Below are positions 10,113 to 23,100 of a DNA stretch of 31,658 nucleotides, one piece after another. Both the position numbers and the translations under genes were made by a program. The stretch's first letter is position 1. Each line of letters opens with the position of its first letter. Source of the DNA: Symbiodinium natans (lineage: Eukaryota; Sar; Dinophyceae; Suessiales; Symbiodiniaceae); NCBI GenBank assembly GCA_905221605.1, contig CAJNDS010000836.1, positions 30,001 to 61,658 on the forward strand, read 5' to 3'. The notes beneath the pieces were generated by a model. It did not search any database. It worked only from the letters and a program-made list of their open reading frames with translations, and was not told the DNA's origin.

Positions 10113-10345
10113 GAGGACTTGGAAAGTGCGGGACTTCGCGAGACTGCGATCCGGATGGTCGTGTATGACTGGATATCTGCAGAGGTGGCCTCAGAGCTCA
10201 CGGGGATCTTGCTCTCAGAGGTTTTGGGCTACAACGTTACAATGAATACTGAGCGAGCTACGGAATCCGTCGCGGGCTCGTTGCAGCTAGCTGGTTGCGT
10301 TTCGCAAGACTGCAGTGAGAGACTGCCGCGAAGCCACGTGGCCAT
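10113..10345 (+). CDS. Gene 2 exon: N-terminal lobe of OpuAC-like binding domain
   Basis: Reads IRMVVYDWISAEVASELTG, then ILLSEVLGYNV, and later GCVSQDC...SHVAMD. A beta strand, a W-x-S/T-A start of a long helix and the LGYxV end are the usual opening of OpuAC/ProX-type periplasmic binding proteins. The 3' border is approximate. A small piece near 10452-10490 (PLEGHLALGNS, before GTGAGT) may be the next exon. Confidence 0.65.
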
Positions 10346-13300
10346 GGACCCAGGGGCAGGGCTCCCGCATCGTACGCCCCGCAGCTTCGCAATCACCCGA
10401 CTCAACCTGCAAAGATCCCCAAAACCTTAAACCGGCCTAAACCCTCTACCTTATAAGCCCCTTGAAGGACACCTGGCTCTGGGGAACTCCCGGTGAGTTT
10501 GCGAATTTGGACACCACACGCCCCAGCCTGGCACCACGAAGGCTAGGCTCCATGGGCTGGACCGGCCAGGAGCCACAAGGGGCTTTCAAAAGGATCAGAG
10601 CCAACAAAGAGGCGTAAACTATTACGGATACTATTTCGGGGCGGGGCGGGGGTTCCTTATTATACTTATCGCAGAATATCCTCCGCATCAGCTAAACGGG
10701 TTCAAAAAGATCCGAGGTACCTCAATGAAGGGGTCCTTGGAATCAGGTGAAGTCAGAGGAACCTTAACGAAGCGGTCTTTGCAATCAGGACTTAGGGGTG
10801 TATGGTCCATGGTCTATGGTTTTTAGAGTTTTAAAAGAAACAGAGGTACACCTCAGCGAAGAGAAGGGGCTATTCATTCTGTAGGGCGTCTGTGGTCACG
10901 GCATCAGTGGTCTAGAGGTCGGGACGTCATGCTGATTCGCGAGTCGAGTATCTTCGGAAGTAAAATAGAATCCTTGTGCTCCCTAACCCAAAACCCTTCG
11001 CCCTAAACCTGAAATCCTAAACCCTTAACCCTCAAACCCCTCAAAACCCTAAGCCCTTGCAAACAAAGTGAAACTCCTGGAGTCCTCATCAGCCTAAACC
11101 CCGAAGAGCAGCCTTGAACACTCACTCTCAGGAGTCCCTCTATGTGAAAGGCTCGGTACGTGAAGAGGCCTACCACACCGCTGGTCTTGCTTTGGACTTC
11201 TACAGGAGCTACAACACCTCCCTGCATCTGGGGCTACACAAATCACAATTACTGCGGCTTATCACTATGGGGATTGTAGGAGGATAGCGACCCGCCTGGG
11301 CTTGAGCTTCTGTAACATACAGGGGCTGGGGCAGGTGGGGTGTGGGAGGGTGGGAAAAGGCTTCGAGGGTGGGTGGGTGGCGCGGGGGAGGGTGGCCCCT
11401 ATGGCGGGCTGAAGTGCCCCCTGGTCCTGATGCACCGTTTGCTCCCGAACACTTGTCGGCTAGGGGGGGGGGGGGGGGGGGGGGACCCATTTCAGGCCAA
11501 AAAGTGCAAAATAAAGGCTGTATGTGTGTATACATGTATACATATATATATATATATAGTATCATAATGTGGGGATAATTACAAGGGTGCAATATAGTGA
11601 AGGGCTGACGGTTGCAAGGGAGGCATGATACTATCGAAATATGGGGAAAGGTATGTGATTAGCAGTTTGGGGCGTTGCTCGCAAAACCTGTTTTTCCACC
11701 TGTCTTCAATCAGCAAATTCCATGGGGTCACTGAAACCACCCCTTGGTACAAGTAGAGAGACCCTTCTGACACTTATACTTGGAGGTTCATGGTACTTAG
11801 TGACCCACTTATAACTGTACTTCTGACCCAATTATCTACAGGCCTTGCGGCACGGGCCGGCCTGGCCGTCTGAAAGCTGAAACTCGGGTTTGGGTTTAGA
11901 GGTTGGAAAAAATAAGAAGAAGAGAAAGAAGAATAAAAATAAGAAGAAAAAGAAGAGAAGAAACGAAAGAACATGAAGAAGAAGAAGAGAAATAAGAAGA
12001 AAAAGAAGAAGAAAAGAAAGAATCAGAAAAAGAAGAAGAAGAAGAAAAATAAGAAGAAACAGAAGTAGAAGAAAAGAAAGTATAATAAATAGAAGAAGAA
12101 GAAAAGAAGAGAAATAATAATAACAAGAAGAAACGGTAAAGGAAGAAAATGAAGAAGAGAAAGAAGAAGAAGAAGAATAAACAATAGAATAATAACATAA
12201 AGAAGAAGAAAAGATGAAGAAAAGAAAAGAAAGAATAATAACAAGAAGAAGGGGTAAAGGAAGAAAAAGAAGAAGAAGAAGAGACATAATAATTTAAAAA
12301 CGAAGAATAAACAGAAGAAGAAGAAGAAGACTTTAAAGAATAATGAAAAGAATAAGAAAAGAAAGAAAAAAGGAATAATAATAAATAAAAAAGAAGAAGC
12401 AGAAGAATAATAAAAGAACGAACAAGAAAAAGAAGAATAATAAACGAAAGAAAGAAGAATAACAAGAGGATTAAAAATAAGAAGAATAAGAAGAAGAGAA
12501 AGAAGAAGAAAACAAAAATAAACAAAAAGAAGAAGACAAGTGACAAAAGAAAAAGAATAAGAATAGGAAGCAGAAGAGAATAAAGAACAGGAAGCGACAG
12601 GACAGCCGAAACCCTATATATACTCCTCTGCGTGCGCGTGCGCGTGCACATGAGCGTGCGCGCGTGCGTGCGCGGGGGCGCGCGCGTGCGCGCTCGCGCG
12701 CGCGCGCGCTCGCGCGCGCGCGCGTGCGCGCGCGCGCCGCGCAACAGCATCATGGGGTTCCCTGTCCCCCCCCCCCCACCCCCCCCCCCCCCCCCCCCCC
12801 CCCCACCCCCCCCCACCCCCCCCCCCCCCACCCCCCCCCCCCACCCCCCCCACCCCCCCCCCCACATTTTCCCGCCACACCCGCCCACTGCCCTGCTAGA
12901 CCTTTTTTGGATGCCTTTCCCACCCTTTCAGGGCTTCGGGGAGCCGTCCTTGGAGCAGCGCCAACCCACGCGACGTGGGCGCGGTTGGCGCTGCATGCAT
13001 AACGAGGAGTTGCTGAACACGCAAAAAACACGGTATTTACCACGTTTTCGCCCCCTCGGACCCTCCCCGCAAGCGAGCATCATGAGCATCAGCGAGGCCC
13101 TCATGAGCATCAGCGAGGCTCCGGAGCCGGGACCCGAGGGCCCCGGAGAAATGAAGGGCTTGCTCACCCGTGGGTGCGTATCGCGGGCGTCGGCTGACCC
13201 CCCCGAAGCCTCGGGTGTCAATGATGCTCACCGTGGAGGCGCGGCAGTGCCCCGAAAGGAGGTGTGTGTCGAAACACGCGAAAAACACGGTATTTACGGT

Positions 13301-16300
13301 GTTTTCTGGCTTTATTGCGGCGCCCGGGCCCTCCCGTGGCCCCGGGGGCGGGTCGCTGATGCTCATGATGCTCGCCCCGGTTTGTTGGGGGGGGGGGGGG
13401 TCCCCCCCCAAAACTTGAGGTATAAGGTCCTTTTTCGCATGTTCGCCCAAGGTCAAAAAGCAGGGTCGATGATGCGCGCCGGGTCACGCATCATGAGCCC
13501 TCCAGGGCGTTTGGCGGCCCTCCAAAAACGCAAAAAGACATGGTATTTACGATGTTTTCGGCACTTCCACGCATGCGCATTTGGGACCCCGCTCGGAGCC
13601 CTCCCGGATCCCCCCAAGAGCCTCATGCAAGGAGACATGCCATTTTCAGGGCGGGTCGGCGGCACTGGCGGCGCCCGCATAAAGGCAAGCCTTTAGGCTA
13701 GCCGTGCTCCGCACTGGACCACGACGGCCAGGCCGGATTTAAGGGCGACCCCGCAAAAGGGCGGGCCGGCTGTTAGGGATTATGTAGAGATATGTACCGG
13801 GGTTCAGGCCTTCGGGTGGCGGGGGGTAGGGCGTAGGAGCAGGGGTGGGCGGTCGGGCGCAATTTGCGTGTGGGTGGGGGGGGTTGGGGGGGGGCTGGGG
13901 GGGCTGGGGGGGGGTGGGGTGGGGGTGGGGGGTGGGGGCGGGGTGGGGTGGGGGGTGGGGGGCGGAAGGCACCACTTGCCATTACAAGACGCTTCCCGGC
14001 GCTCGACCCAACAGCGGGGTCGGCGGATAACCCTAATACGTACTTGAGGGGCTTACAGGTGGGTTATAACTACACGTATAATGGGTTACTAAGTACCCTG
14101 AACCTCCAAGTAAGGCATCAGGCGGCAAAGTTCTTCAGCCGTGTCTCCGACCTGGACACTGGTCAGTTTGTTCCTTGCAACTCGAGCAACTACGAGTCGG
14201 CCAGCGATTATCAAATGAGGCAAGGGCTTAGGGGGTTTAGGGCTTAGGGTTTAGGGCGTTCGGGTTTGGGGCCAAAGCGCTTGTAAGGGCTTTCTCATGT
14301 TAGGTCTATAGGGCCCTCGGGCGTAATGCGCGGCGGAAGATCAATGCATACCGGACTATGAGTAGGATTAGGGACCAAGGATCAGTTGACACACAGCTCT
14401 GCACGTCATGTCCAGATCAGGACCTATGCACAGGTGACCGGAGACACGGAAGGCGTTGCCGAAACTCCAAGTGGTTACATCGCCCGCTGTCCGGATGACT
14501 ACTTCTGGCCGTCTCCAGCTCCTCACCCAAAGGGTCCTAAGTACCTACATAGTAGAAAGTAGGGTTTCCACAATGGGAATTACATGGGAGAAAGTGTCCC
14601 CCGTAGAGGTGCTTAGGACCCTTTGGGTCAGCATCTCCCATATTCCTGCGGAAAACTAGTAGCCAAATCCCACAACCACCTAGGCGTTGCAGTATGAAAC
14701 CAAGACCCCTGATCGCTCGTGTAATCTTTTCGGCTGTTTTGGTGGGCATTTCTTGGAGAAGCGTGTGCTATTTCTCTCAAAAACCCTACAAAGCCCCATA
14801 GATCCGGAGTAGGGCCCGGGGTTTCCCTGAGGCTTGTCGCCACAACACTTCCGAGTGCATTCCCATCATTGCGGCGGGGTTTGGCTGGAATTATTATGCC
14901 CCTGGGACTTGCTAAGAGGCTCAAAGACTCAAAGAAGCTTCAGGGTTTTGCTTCAATTCGGGCTTGACGGTCCAAGGTTGGTTCCCAGAGGGTTATGGGG
15001 GGGTTTGTCGTAGGTGTTGGCCTCCAGCCCGAAGGGGCATGCTTGGGCTTGAGCTCTCGGGATTTGCATCCCGGATCTTACAGACTAGGGCTAGCGTGGG
15101 GAGAGAAACAATTACTTACATGACTCCTGACCGCTCCTTTCTCTAGCTGTACGCTTTTCGACTTTGATTGCTGGGGTCCCGATATCTGACGCATCCTGGA
15201 CAGACCTTTCCACTGCAGGTGTGGATGCAGTGGTCTACCTGGTTTTCCATGCCGACAGCAATCGGCATCGCCAAAGAAGGTCACTGGGAGTCGGTGGTGG
15301 AGAACTTTGAGACGGTTTTCTATTGGTGGTATCCCGATGCAGCTTTCCTGCATCTGGATGCCTGGACAGTGGCGATGCCACGGCATTCGCGGCGAGAGTG
15401 GGCCGTCAGCTTCTACCGGACTGGCTTTCCGGAAATAACTGTGGAGAAGCTCGTATCGAGTCACCTCCCTGTACTGGCGCCTCGAGTCTCGAGGTTCTTG
15501 GAGAAGTTTTTAATGGACCTGGAGGATATCCTGGGCCTTCTGTTGGAGGTCCATGAAGGAGCCACTCCTTGGGCTGCTGCCTGCAATTGGGTTCGCCTTA
15601 AGAGGCGTCTGTGGAGGGAGTGGATTCCTGTAGACACGCAATGCCTACCAGGTGAAGGGCTGCAAAACTCCTTGGAGGAATATGTCACCAACCGCTCTGA
15701 AGCGGTCGGTTGCTCGACGTGTCGTCCCGGCAGGTTCTCCAAATCCGTCGTAGATGACACTGGTGCAACCTTCGCGTGTGAGCCGTGTCCTGCAGGAACT
15801 TTCGAAAGTGCCTTCGGTCGGACTGCTTGCGTGGGGTGCGATGCGGGGACATTCACAAACAGTTCTGGCAGAGCCAATTGTGATTACTGCGAGCTGGGTC
15901 GGTATGCAAATGCTAGCGGAATGACTTTTTGTCATGCCTGCGGCAGTGAGCATTGGACTACCAGCCAGCTTGTCGTAAGTGACGGTGTGGACACATGGGT
16001 TCAAGTGAAAGGAATGACCTCAGGGTCGTTTTGCACTTGCATCGCCGGTTGGCCACTTGTCACAACCTTCAGTCGACAGCACGTCATATCCAGCTTCAAC
16101 GTAAGATGAGAAAGGTGTGACAGGTTCGAGGTGGGGGAGTACTTTCAAGTCTGCGTCCCCCAATCCCAGGTTTCTGAACCAGCAGGGGATTTGCGAGCAG
16201 TGCATCGGTGGCTCCCGTTGCGTTGGGAGCCAGCTGTGGCTGCTGCCGGGCTACTCCTCCAGTCTGGAGGACAGGCTGCACGGTGCAGGGCTCCTGGCCT

Positions 16301-19300
16301 AAAAAGTTTGCGAATACTATTTTGGGGCGTTGCTTATGGAAAATATGGTACACTATACCCCAAAAAAAGATTCTAGTTGCTGAGGCCCTTTTTTTGGTTA
16401 CCAACCGTTCTGGTTGGACTGCTGGGTCGATGGAGGGGGTCGTGGTTCTCGAGGGCGGGGCGGCGGGAGAACCAGTTGGTGCAACCTACATAAGATCATT
16501 TCCCCCCAACCTTCAGCCGCTTGGGCCCGCAGCGATCATCTGCAAGTCTGCATACGAACACATAGTCTGTCGGATTCCTATCATAGCTGCAGCAAGGTCT
16601 AGAACCCCAAAAGCCCTACTAGTAATTAGCAAGGCCCCCAAAGCTGTAACTTCTCCTTCCTGCACAGGAGCCAGGACCCTCAGATGCGATTCAGCCGGAG
16701 CGCCCATCATCTTGAAATCCCATATACCCCATATATTTTCAATTTTTCAGTTTTCACGTACAATTTGGACATCCAGAGTGTAACTTTCTTTGAAGACGAA
16801 TAGGGCCTTGTCGGGTTTAGGGCTTCGGGGCGTGTTATCGAATATCGCTTCAGGTGTTATGAGGATCATCATCATCGTCATCCTCATCATCATCATAATC
16901 AGAATAATAATGATAATCATAGTCATAGCAACAACAATAATGCTAGAAGCACCAATGGGGTCTTCTAGGGTTCTTTATACGGGCTCTCCGTAAGGTACCC
17001 CGTTTAGGGCCCATATGAACGATGTAACTACCCTTTTAGAGACTCGTGGTCTTCACATCTGGGAGCGGAAGGCATTTTGGTGTTTCGGTACATCCTTCAT
17101 CCGAGGTGCACAGCCGTTCTTCCTACCTTTTTAGGGTCCCTTTGGGATTCAGGTTTAGGCCGGTTTGGGGTTCAGGAACCGAAGCTTGCGGGACCTGGCT
17201 TGTAGATGTGTTCCACTTCAGCTCGTCTGGGTTTAGGGCTTAGTAGGTTTAGGGCTCAGGGTTTAGGAGGGTACCGTGTTTTTTGGTCAATATATACAGT
17301 ATATATATATATATATATATGCTCACCCCCTCCCCCCATGACAGACCACAAGTGGTAAAAAGACAGCAACACTTTCCACTTTCCACTTTTTTCATACGAA
17401 CACTTTCCACCTTCCACTTTTTTCAACTTTCCACTTTTTTCAGCCTAACACTTTCCGCTTTCCACTCTCCCCCCCCTCCAACCCCCCCCCCCCCGTAGGA
17501 GGGAAAAAACGGTGGAAAGTGGAAAGTGTTGGGCCGAAAAAAGTGGAAAGTTGAAAGTGGAAAGTATTAGGCTGAAAAAAAGGAAAGTGGAAAGTGGAAA
17601 GTGTTAGGCTGAACAAAAAGTGGAAAGTGGAAAGTGGCAAGTGTTGGGCCGAAAAAAAGTGGAAAGTGGAAAGTGTTGAGCCGAAAAAAATGAAAGTGGA
17701 AAGTGTTGATGCCATACAAACCTAAGTGCACAAAGCATTTCTGATGCCATACAAGCATCAAGCATTTGCATTTCGCACTCCCCCGCATTCCCCATCGTCA
17801 TGGCTCACGTTGATCCAGACAACATCACCATGGCCACGGCCTCGGAAGCAACAGCTGACATGGTGCTTAGAACTCTATCAAGGCATATTCGTGTGGGTCC
17901 AATGCCGGCGGGCGTGATCAACCTCTTGAACTTACCGATCCGAGGGACACTTGTGCTTAATACACACATTGAAGAATAATCTGAAATATGAGATGCAGTA
18001 AAAAACGAACCAAGTAAGAATTGTCGCTTAGGATTTCCGTGAACAACTTCTCGTTGAAGCATGTCATTGACATTGTCACCGACGTGGATCCCACCGCGTT
18101 TAACTTGGACAACCTCAAGGCTATCTTCCGGGACAGTGCGTGGGATGAACTACCAGACTTCCTAAAATTATGCCATCGAACCGCACTCAAGTGCCAGTGG
18201 CAGGTGTTTCTCATTCCACAAAACAATGACAAGTTTACCGCCGTCAAGCACTATCACTTATCGGACAAGAAGATCAGTGGCAAAGATGTTCGTGCACTAG
18301 TCTATGGCAAAGGCTATGAAATCACATGGGGAGCAAGTCCACAGAAAGAAAGGCTTTTCAGTGGATGCCAGAACGAATGGGAGGAACGTAATTTCGTTTC
18401 TTCAGTTTGGGAGCAGACAAGAAGCGCAGTGGCGTTGCTGCGGCTGCACAGGCGGAACAGGCCGGATGGGACTTCATCCTGAAATTCGGGGAGTTGGACA
18501 AGTCAGGCTTGAAGCAACTGAGGAGGACACACACACACACACACATCACCTCAGAAGGATCTCCCATCAATGGGGGGGCAGAAAAGACCGTCCAAAAGGC
18601 TCTTGATCAGCTGGCGAATGAAGGCTGCTTAGCCTCGCTCACCTCTCGCTATCGTCCCCTACTTGGTAGATCACAGCATTTGGGTGTTAGGTGAGCCGGG
18701 TAAAGGTAAAACCCCTTTGGCGAGAATCCTTGCCATGATGATGTCGCGACACCATGGCGGCACAGGAGCCTTTCGCTCAGCCTCGGACTTTGACTTTTTC
18801 AGAGGTGTTCACTTCACAAAACTGGTTTCCGATCTTTGACGATGGCACCAGGATGAGCCCATCAAAAAGAAAAGGCGTTTTCCGATGTAGGTGATGTAGA
18901 GACCGTCCTGAAAGAGCGCAAGATAACTCGTACAGCTTCGTCCACATCCCTGAAGATAAAGGGACTCCCGACTCTCTCATCATCAGTCATGAGGACTTCA
19001 TCAAAATCGTTCGCCCGTCGATTGGCCATATCCCCATTCCGGATCAACAAGCTATCCTGAAGAGAGCCGTCTTCATCGTCTTCGCAAAAGAGCATGTGTA
19101 CTTTCGCATTCCCTCGGAGCAGGAGATCAATCAGGTGGTCCCAGAAAGACATTCTCCTCGCAGACTGCAAGCCTCGTTTCGCAAACTATCGTATGGGTGG
19201 GCCTCCGCCCGAGAACTCCGAAGAGTGTGCGGCATGGGAAGCAGCATGGCTTCAGGAGGCAATTCGTAAATTCCAAGCATCAGGAGAAGGTCATGCTGCA

Positions 19301-20130
19301 CATGTGCCGCGGCAGCACATTTGCCCAACGCACCGTCTGCTTGCAAGTTGGAGCCCCACGAGTTCATTGAAGCGCATGCACAGAGGCTGACGCCATGTTG
19401 ACAATGACCCTGGCAATCCACTCCCATTCACAAGTCCAGACGCACTCTCCTAGGAACATCAAGAAGGAACTTCATGACCAAGAAGAAGCCAAATCTTGAA
19501 AGCACCTGGAGCAAGAGCCTGGAGGCATCGGGAAGCATGACCTCGCCACGCCCCACGCAAGGCCTCACAATCTACCAGTTTCACACAAGACTTTCAGGAT
19601 GAGCTCGCACGGGAGATGGAAGCACACCACGCCGACCCAACCCGGATCACTTCGAAGGCATAACCGAGGATGAGAGCGAGGAAGTCAAGATGGACATAGA
19701 GGATGTAATATGTTTACTCTCTGGGTGTAATATATACAGGTTATATGTTTGAAGCATAAACAGTAAGTAACATTTTTCATAAGATTTTAGTATTCAAACT
19801 GCACCTTATACCAGGAGGACGAGAATGCGGAGAACACACAGGTCTGAGTCGAAGCGACAGCAGGAATACAACACACCTCTGCGAGAGCCAAGCATGTGCA
19901 CAAGCCGATATAAGTCGCTCTAAGAATACTTGTCGAGCATTTGCAACATGCACACTGTCATGGGGGGGGGGGGGGGGGGTGACTATATATATATATATAT
20001 GTATAGACATATTTGTTTATTTGTGTATACATATATATACACATACATATTTCCTGGTTTTTCCTGCACAGGAAAGAAATAAAGACCGAAATAAAGAAAT
20101 AATGAAAGAATGAAGGAGTGAAGGAATGAA

Positions 20131-20169
<39 letters not shown>

Positions 20170-23100
20170 AAGAGAGAACGAGAAAGAAAGAAAGAAAGAA
20201 ATAATGAGGAAAGAAAAGCAGAAGGAAGAAAGAGAGAGAGAGAGAGGTAGAAAGAAAGCAGGAAAACAAGAAGAAAGAGATAAGGAAACAAGGAGAGAAG
20301 ACATCGGCCAAGCGTCGCTCGTTCCTCGCAGCTTTTGCCATGCTCTTGTTGCTCCAAATCTAGGCCGTGTAAATAATCCAGGTTTGTTTTTGGGTTATGA
20401 ATTGTTTTTTTTGGGGGGGTTTAGGGTTAGGGTTGGCGCTTGGGGTTGTTCAGGACTTTCCGGTCTAACCCGAAAAGTTGACAAGCAAAGTCCTGGCTCC
20501 CGGATGGGGTTTGGGGTTCACGGAGGCGTTCTGTGGGAAACAGCAGCCCAAACATTCATCTTCTAAGGTCCAGGACTTGGGGGGAAACAACAAATTATCC
20601 GAAGGTTCCCAATACAGTACTGGGGCTTTAGGTTTTTGTACTTACAGACTATCCTGACTATTCAGAGCATAGTCTGTTGAACCAAAACCTCACTAGGTGT
20701 ACACTTGGGCCGTTTAGGTAGGGCCCCAAGTCCAAGTTATTGCACTCAGGAATGGTTTACCGATGCTTTGGGCGAGCCTCCCGCTGTTCGGGTGGACCCC
20801 CGGGGTCTTGTGCACCCGGGCGAGATCCTGGGACGATTACGTGTCCAGGGTTGCAGTTGAGTATTTTTGTGGGGCTCGTCACGATGAGTCTTCGGCTTTT
20901 GGGCACTGTTGGGTTCCAGAAGGATGAGGAACTTGATGTAGGGGTTGCGTTGAAGGGTTCTATCCCCTGCCAGGTGCTCCGAATGTCTGCCGGGGCGAAT
21001 GCCGCTTCAAGATGGGTCCTGCGGCCGGTGCATCGCCACGTCCTATGCTATTTTCGGCCTGGTCGTCTTAGCCCTGGTGTTCCTCTGCAACGAATGGTAG
21101 GTTAAAAGGTTCGGGATTGAGGATGAAGGTGTTCTTCTCGCTTGTCTGAGAAGGTTCTGCATCGCTCTGGTCTATGTCGTCCTGGCGCTTCAAGCAGACC
21201 GCGCTACGCAACCCGGCCATTTCTTCGTGGGCATTGTAGCTTTAAGCCAGCTTGTGACCCTTATCCAGCAGCTGCTCGTCGTGAGCAAGTTGGGCATCGA
21301 GTGGCACGAGCCCATCAATGAGATTCTGAAGGGCCTGGCGGTTTTGGGCGTGGATTTGGATATGATTGCATTCTCATGCGTTGCAACTGTCAGTCCGGTC
21401 CTGAAGTATGTTCTCTCTGTGTCCGTTACACCCATACTTGCCTGCATCGCCCTGGTGGTGCACCTCGTGGCGGTGGCTTTCAAAAGGTATGTACGGCCGG
21501 GCTTGAAGGCGGGAGTTTGAGAGAAAGTGACAGACCCATATTGTATTTGTTTCTTTTGTTGTATTTGTAGATCTATGTTTATAGATACAAATATCTATTT
21601 ATATATATATATATATATACAGATGATAGATAGACAGAGACAGACATAGATTTCGAAAAGTCCAAGAAACCCAGGAAATCCCTCAAAAACAGGCAGCCCC
21701 CTTGCTCTGTTCTTCCTTTGAGAAGCCCAGAGGTTTGGCCCTTGTGAAGTTTTGTGTTTTCCCTTATGGGGTTGAAGAGGACCCTTTTCAGGAATATTTT
21801 TCAGAAGGTGTTTAAGGGCCATCCTAGCCAGAGGTGAGGCTGGATGCGAGCCAGCTGCTGCGGACGGTGGGATCCCTCGTGTCCCTGCTCTTCATCGGAA
21901 TCTTCACGGCCTTGGTCACGCCCTTCCAGTGCAACTCCCACCCAAACGGCCGGAGGAGCCTTGGGCTTCTCGAAAAGTTCTCACGGTTTTGAGGAGTTGA
22001 GGGTTTAGGGTTTTTTAGGGTTTAGGGTTTCGGGAGATTTGGGAGTTTAGCGTTTGCAGAGATGGCCAGCAGAGAAGCCCCCAAAAGCCGCTGAGCAAGG
22101 TTTCACACCTGGCCCGAAGCGAAGCCTCCCAGAGATCTAACAGCCGAGGACCGTTCAACAGTATGCCTCAGTGTTCTGCAACCTGCGTGATGCACACCTG
22201 CAGATGAGCGTGATCGGCGCAGCGGCGTGCTTGATGCCACTGTGTTTTCTGGCTGTGTGCATTTGGATCATCCACTTGGAGCTTCCAAAAAGGCTGCTTC
22301 GGGCCGATGCCACCTACTGCCGGGCATGTTCGTTCCTTTGGTTGCGCTTTCGGCCGGGAGGGGAGCGCTTCGTCATCTTCATGCAAGTGAGCTGCCCGGC
22401 GAAAATCGAATCACCAACGGGATACTGTACGTTAAAAGATAATGTCGGGGAACATCAGAGGAAACGCGCTGATGGTGCTGTGCCCGTTACTTCCCTCGGT
22501 TTCAGTGAAGCTGGTCGTGCTTAACATGCTCCTCTACGTGAGCTTAATCGCGGTGACCGTGAGCCAACCCTGGCGAGTTCCCGCAAGCAACGTGCTCGAC
22601 ACGGTGCTCCACGTGGGTTTGCTTGTACCTAGGCTGCAGAATGCTGCAGAATGCTGCAGATGCCGCCCCGCATTGACCTGCTGAGAGAGCCCGGGTACAC
22701 AAAGTGACGCAAATACTCAATACATCTGGGCCTTGAGGTTTCAGGGCCCACGCGTCATCAGATACGCTGGGAGGGGGGCATCGGAGACAGAACGGAAGCT
22801 TAGAGACGGTTTGAGTGGAGATTCTGGTTTTTCAGGGATGTTAGGGGTTGCACAGGTGGTGCTCTACATGGCATCCCTCTTTGCCGGCCACGACGTTGAT
22901 AGGGCCAGCCTGGCTCAGGCAACTGCCATCTCCTTGTTCCTTAGGGATACGTGGAATTTTTTTAAAATATTTGGGTACCTTAATTGCTAAGAAACAGCTA
23001 AAATCTATCATTCTCAGTATAGGTTCTTCGTGCTGATGATGGTCGTCGCAGTGGCCGTCGCCATTCTCTACGGACTGGGCCTCTACCTCGTCCGCCAGAA

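Larger units (their letters stand above)
11224..14114 (+). other. Gene 2 GC-AG intron (2.9 kb) with GCATC direct repeat, repeat-rich
   Basis: Exon ...ACCTCCCT | GCATCTGG ... AAGTAAG | GCATCAGG. GCATC lies at both borders, and splicing yields NTSLHQAAKFFS in phase. The intron contains poly-G at 11462-11484, a long purine tract, alternating CG, poly-C and a ~255-bp repeat. Confidence 0.6.
16283..20749 (+). other. Gene 2 long GT-AG intron (4.5 kb) hosting repeats and a decayed ATPase element
   Basis: Donor CACG|GTGCAG, acceptor CACTCAG|GAATGG; the phase is kept (G|GA). Inside are an ATC-rich run (16862-16930), TA repeats, the 17.36-17.71 kb inverted repeat, the 17.8-19.7 kb element, a poly-G (19962-19979) and a GAGA purine tract (20105-20300). 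Confidence 0.6.

Noticed and set aside
11896-12888. 330-codon minus-strand frame rich in Leu, Phe and Ser
   Set aside because: Reverse translation of the GAA tract, CG run and poly-C; no natural protein pattern.
12632-13696. 354-codon + frame (Arg-rich, then poly-Pro)
   Set aside because: Runs across simple repeats and a three-copy repeat in an intron; periodic peptide pieces simply mirror the DNA repeat.
16208-16783. 191-codon + frame
   Set aside because: Only 16170-16282 is coding, in another frame; the rest is intron with mixed composition.
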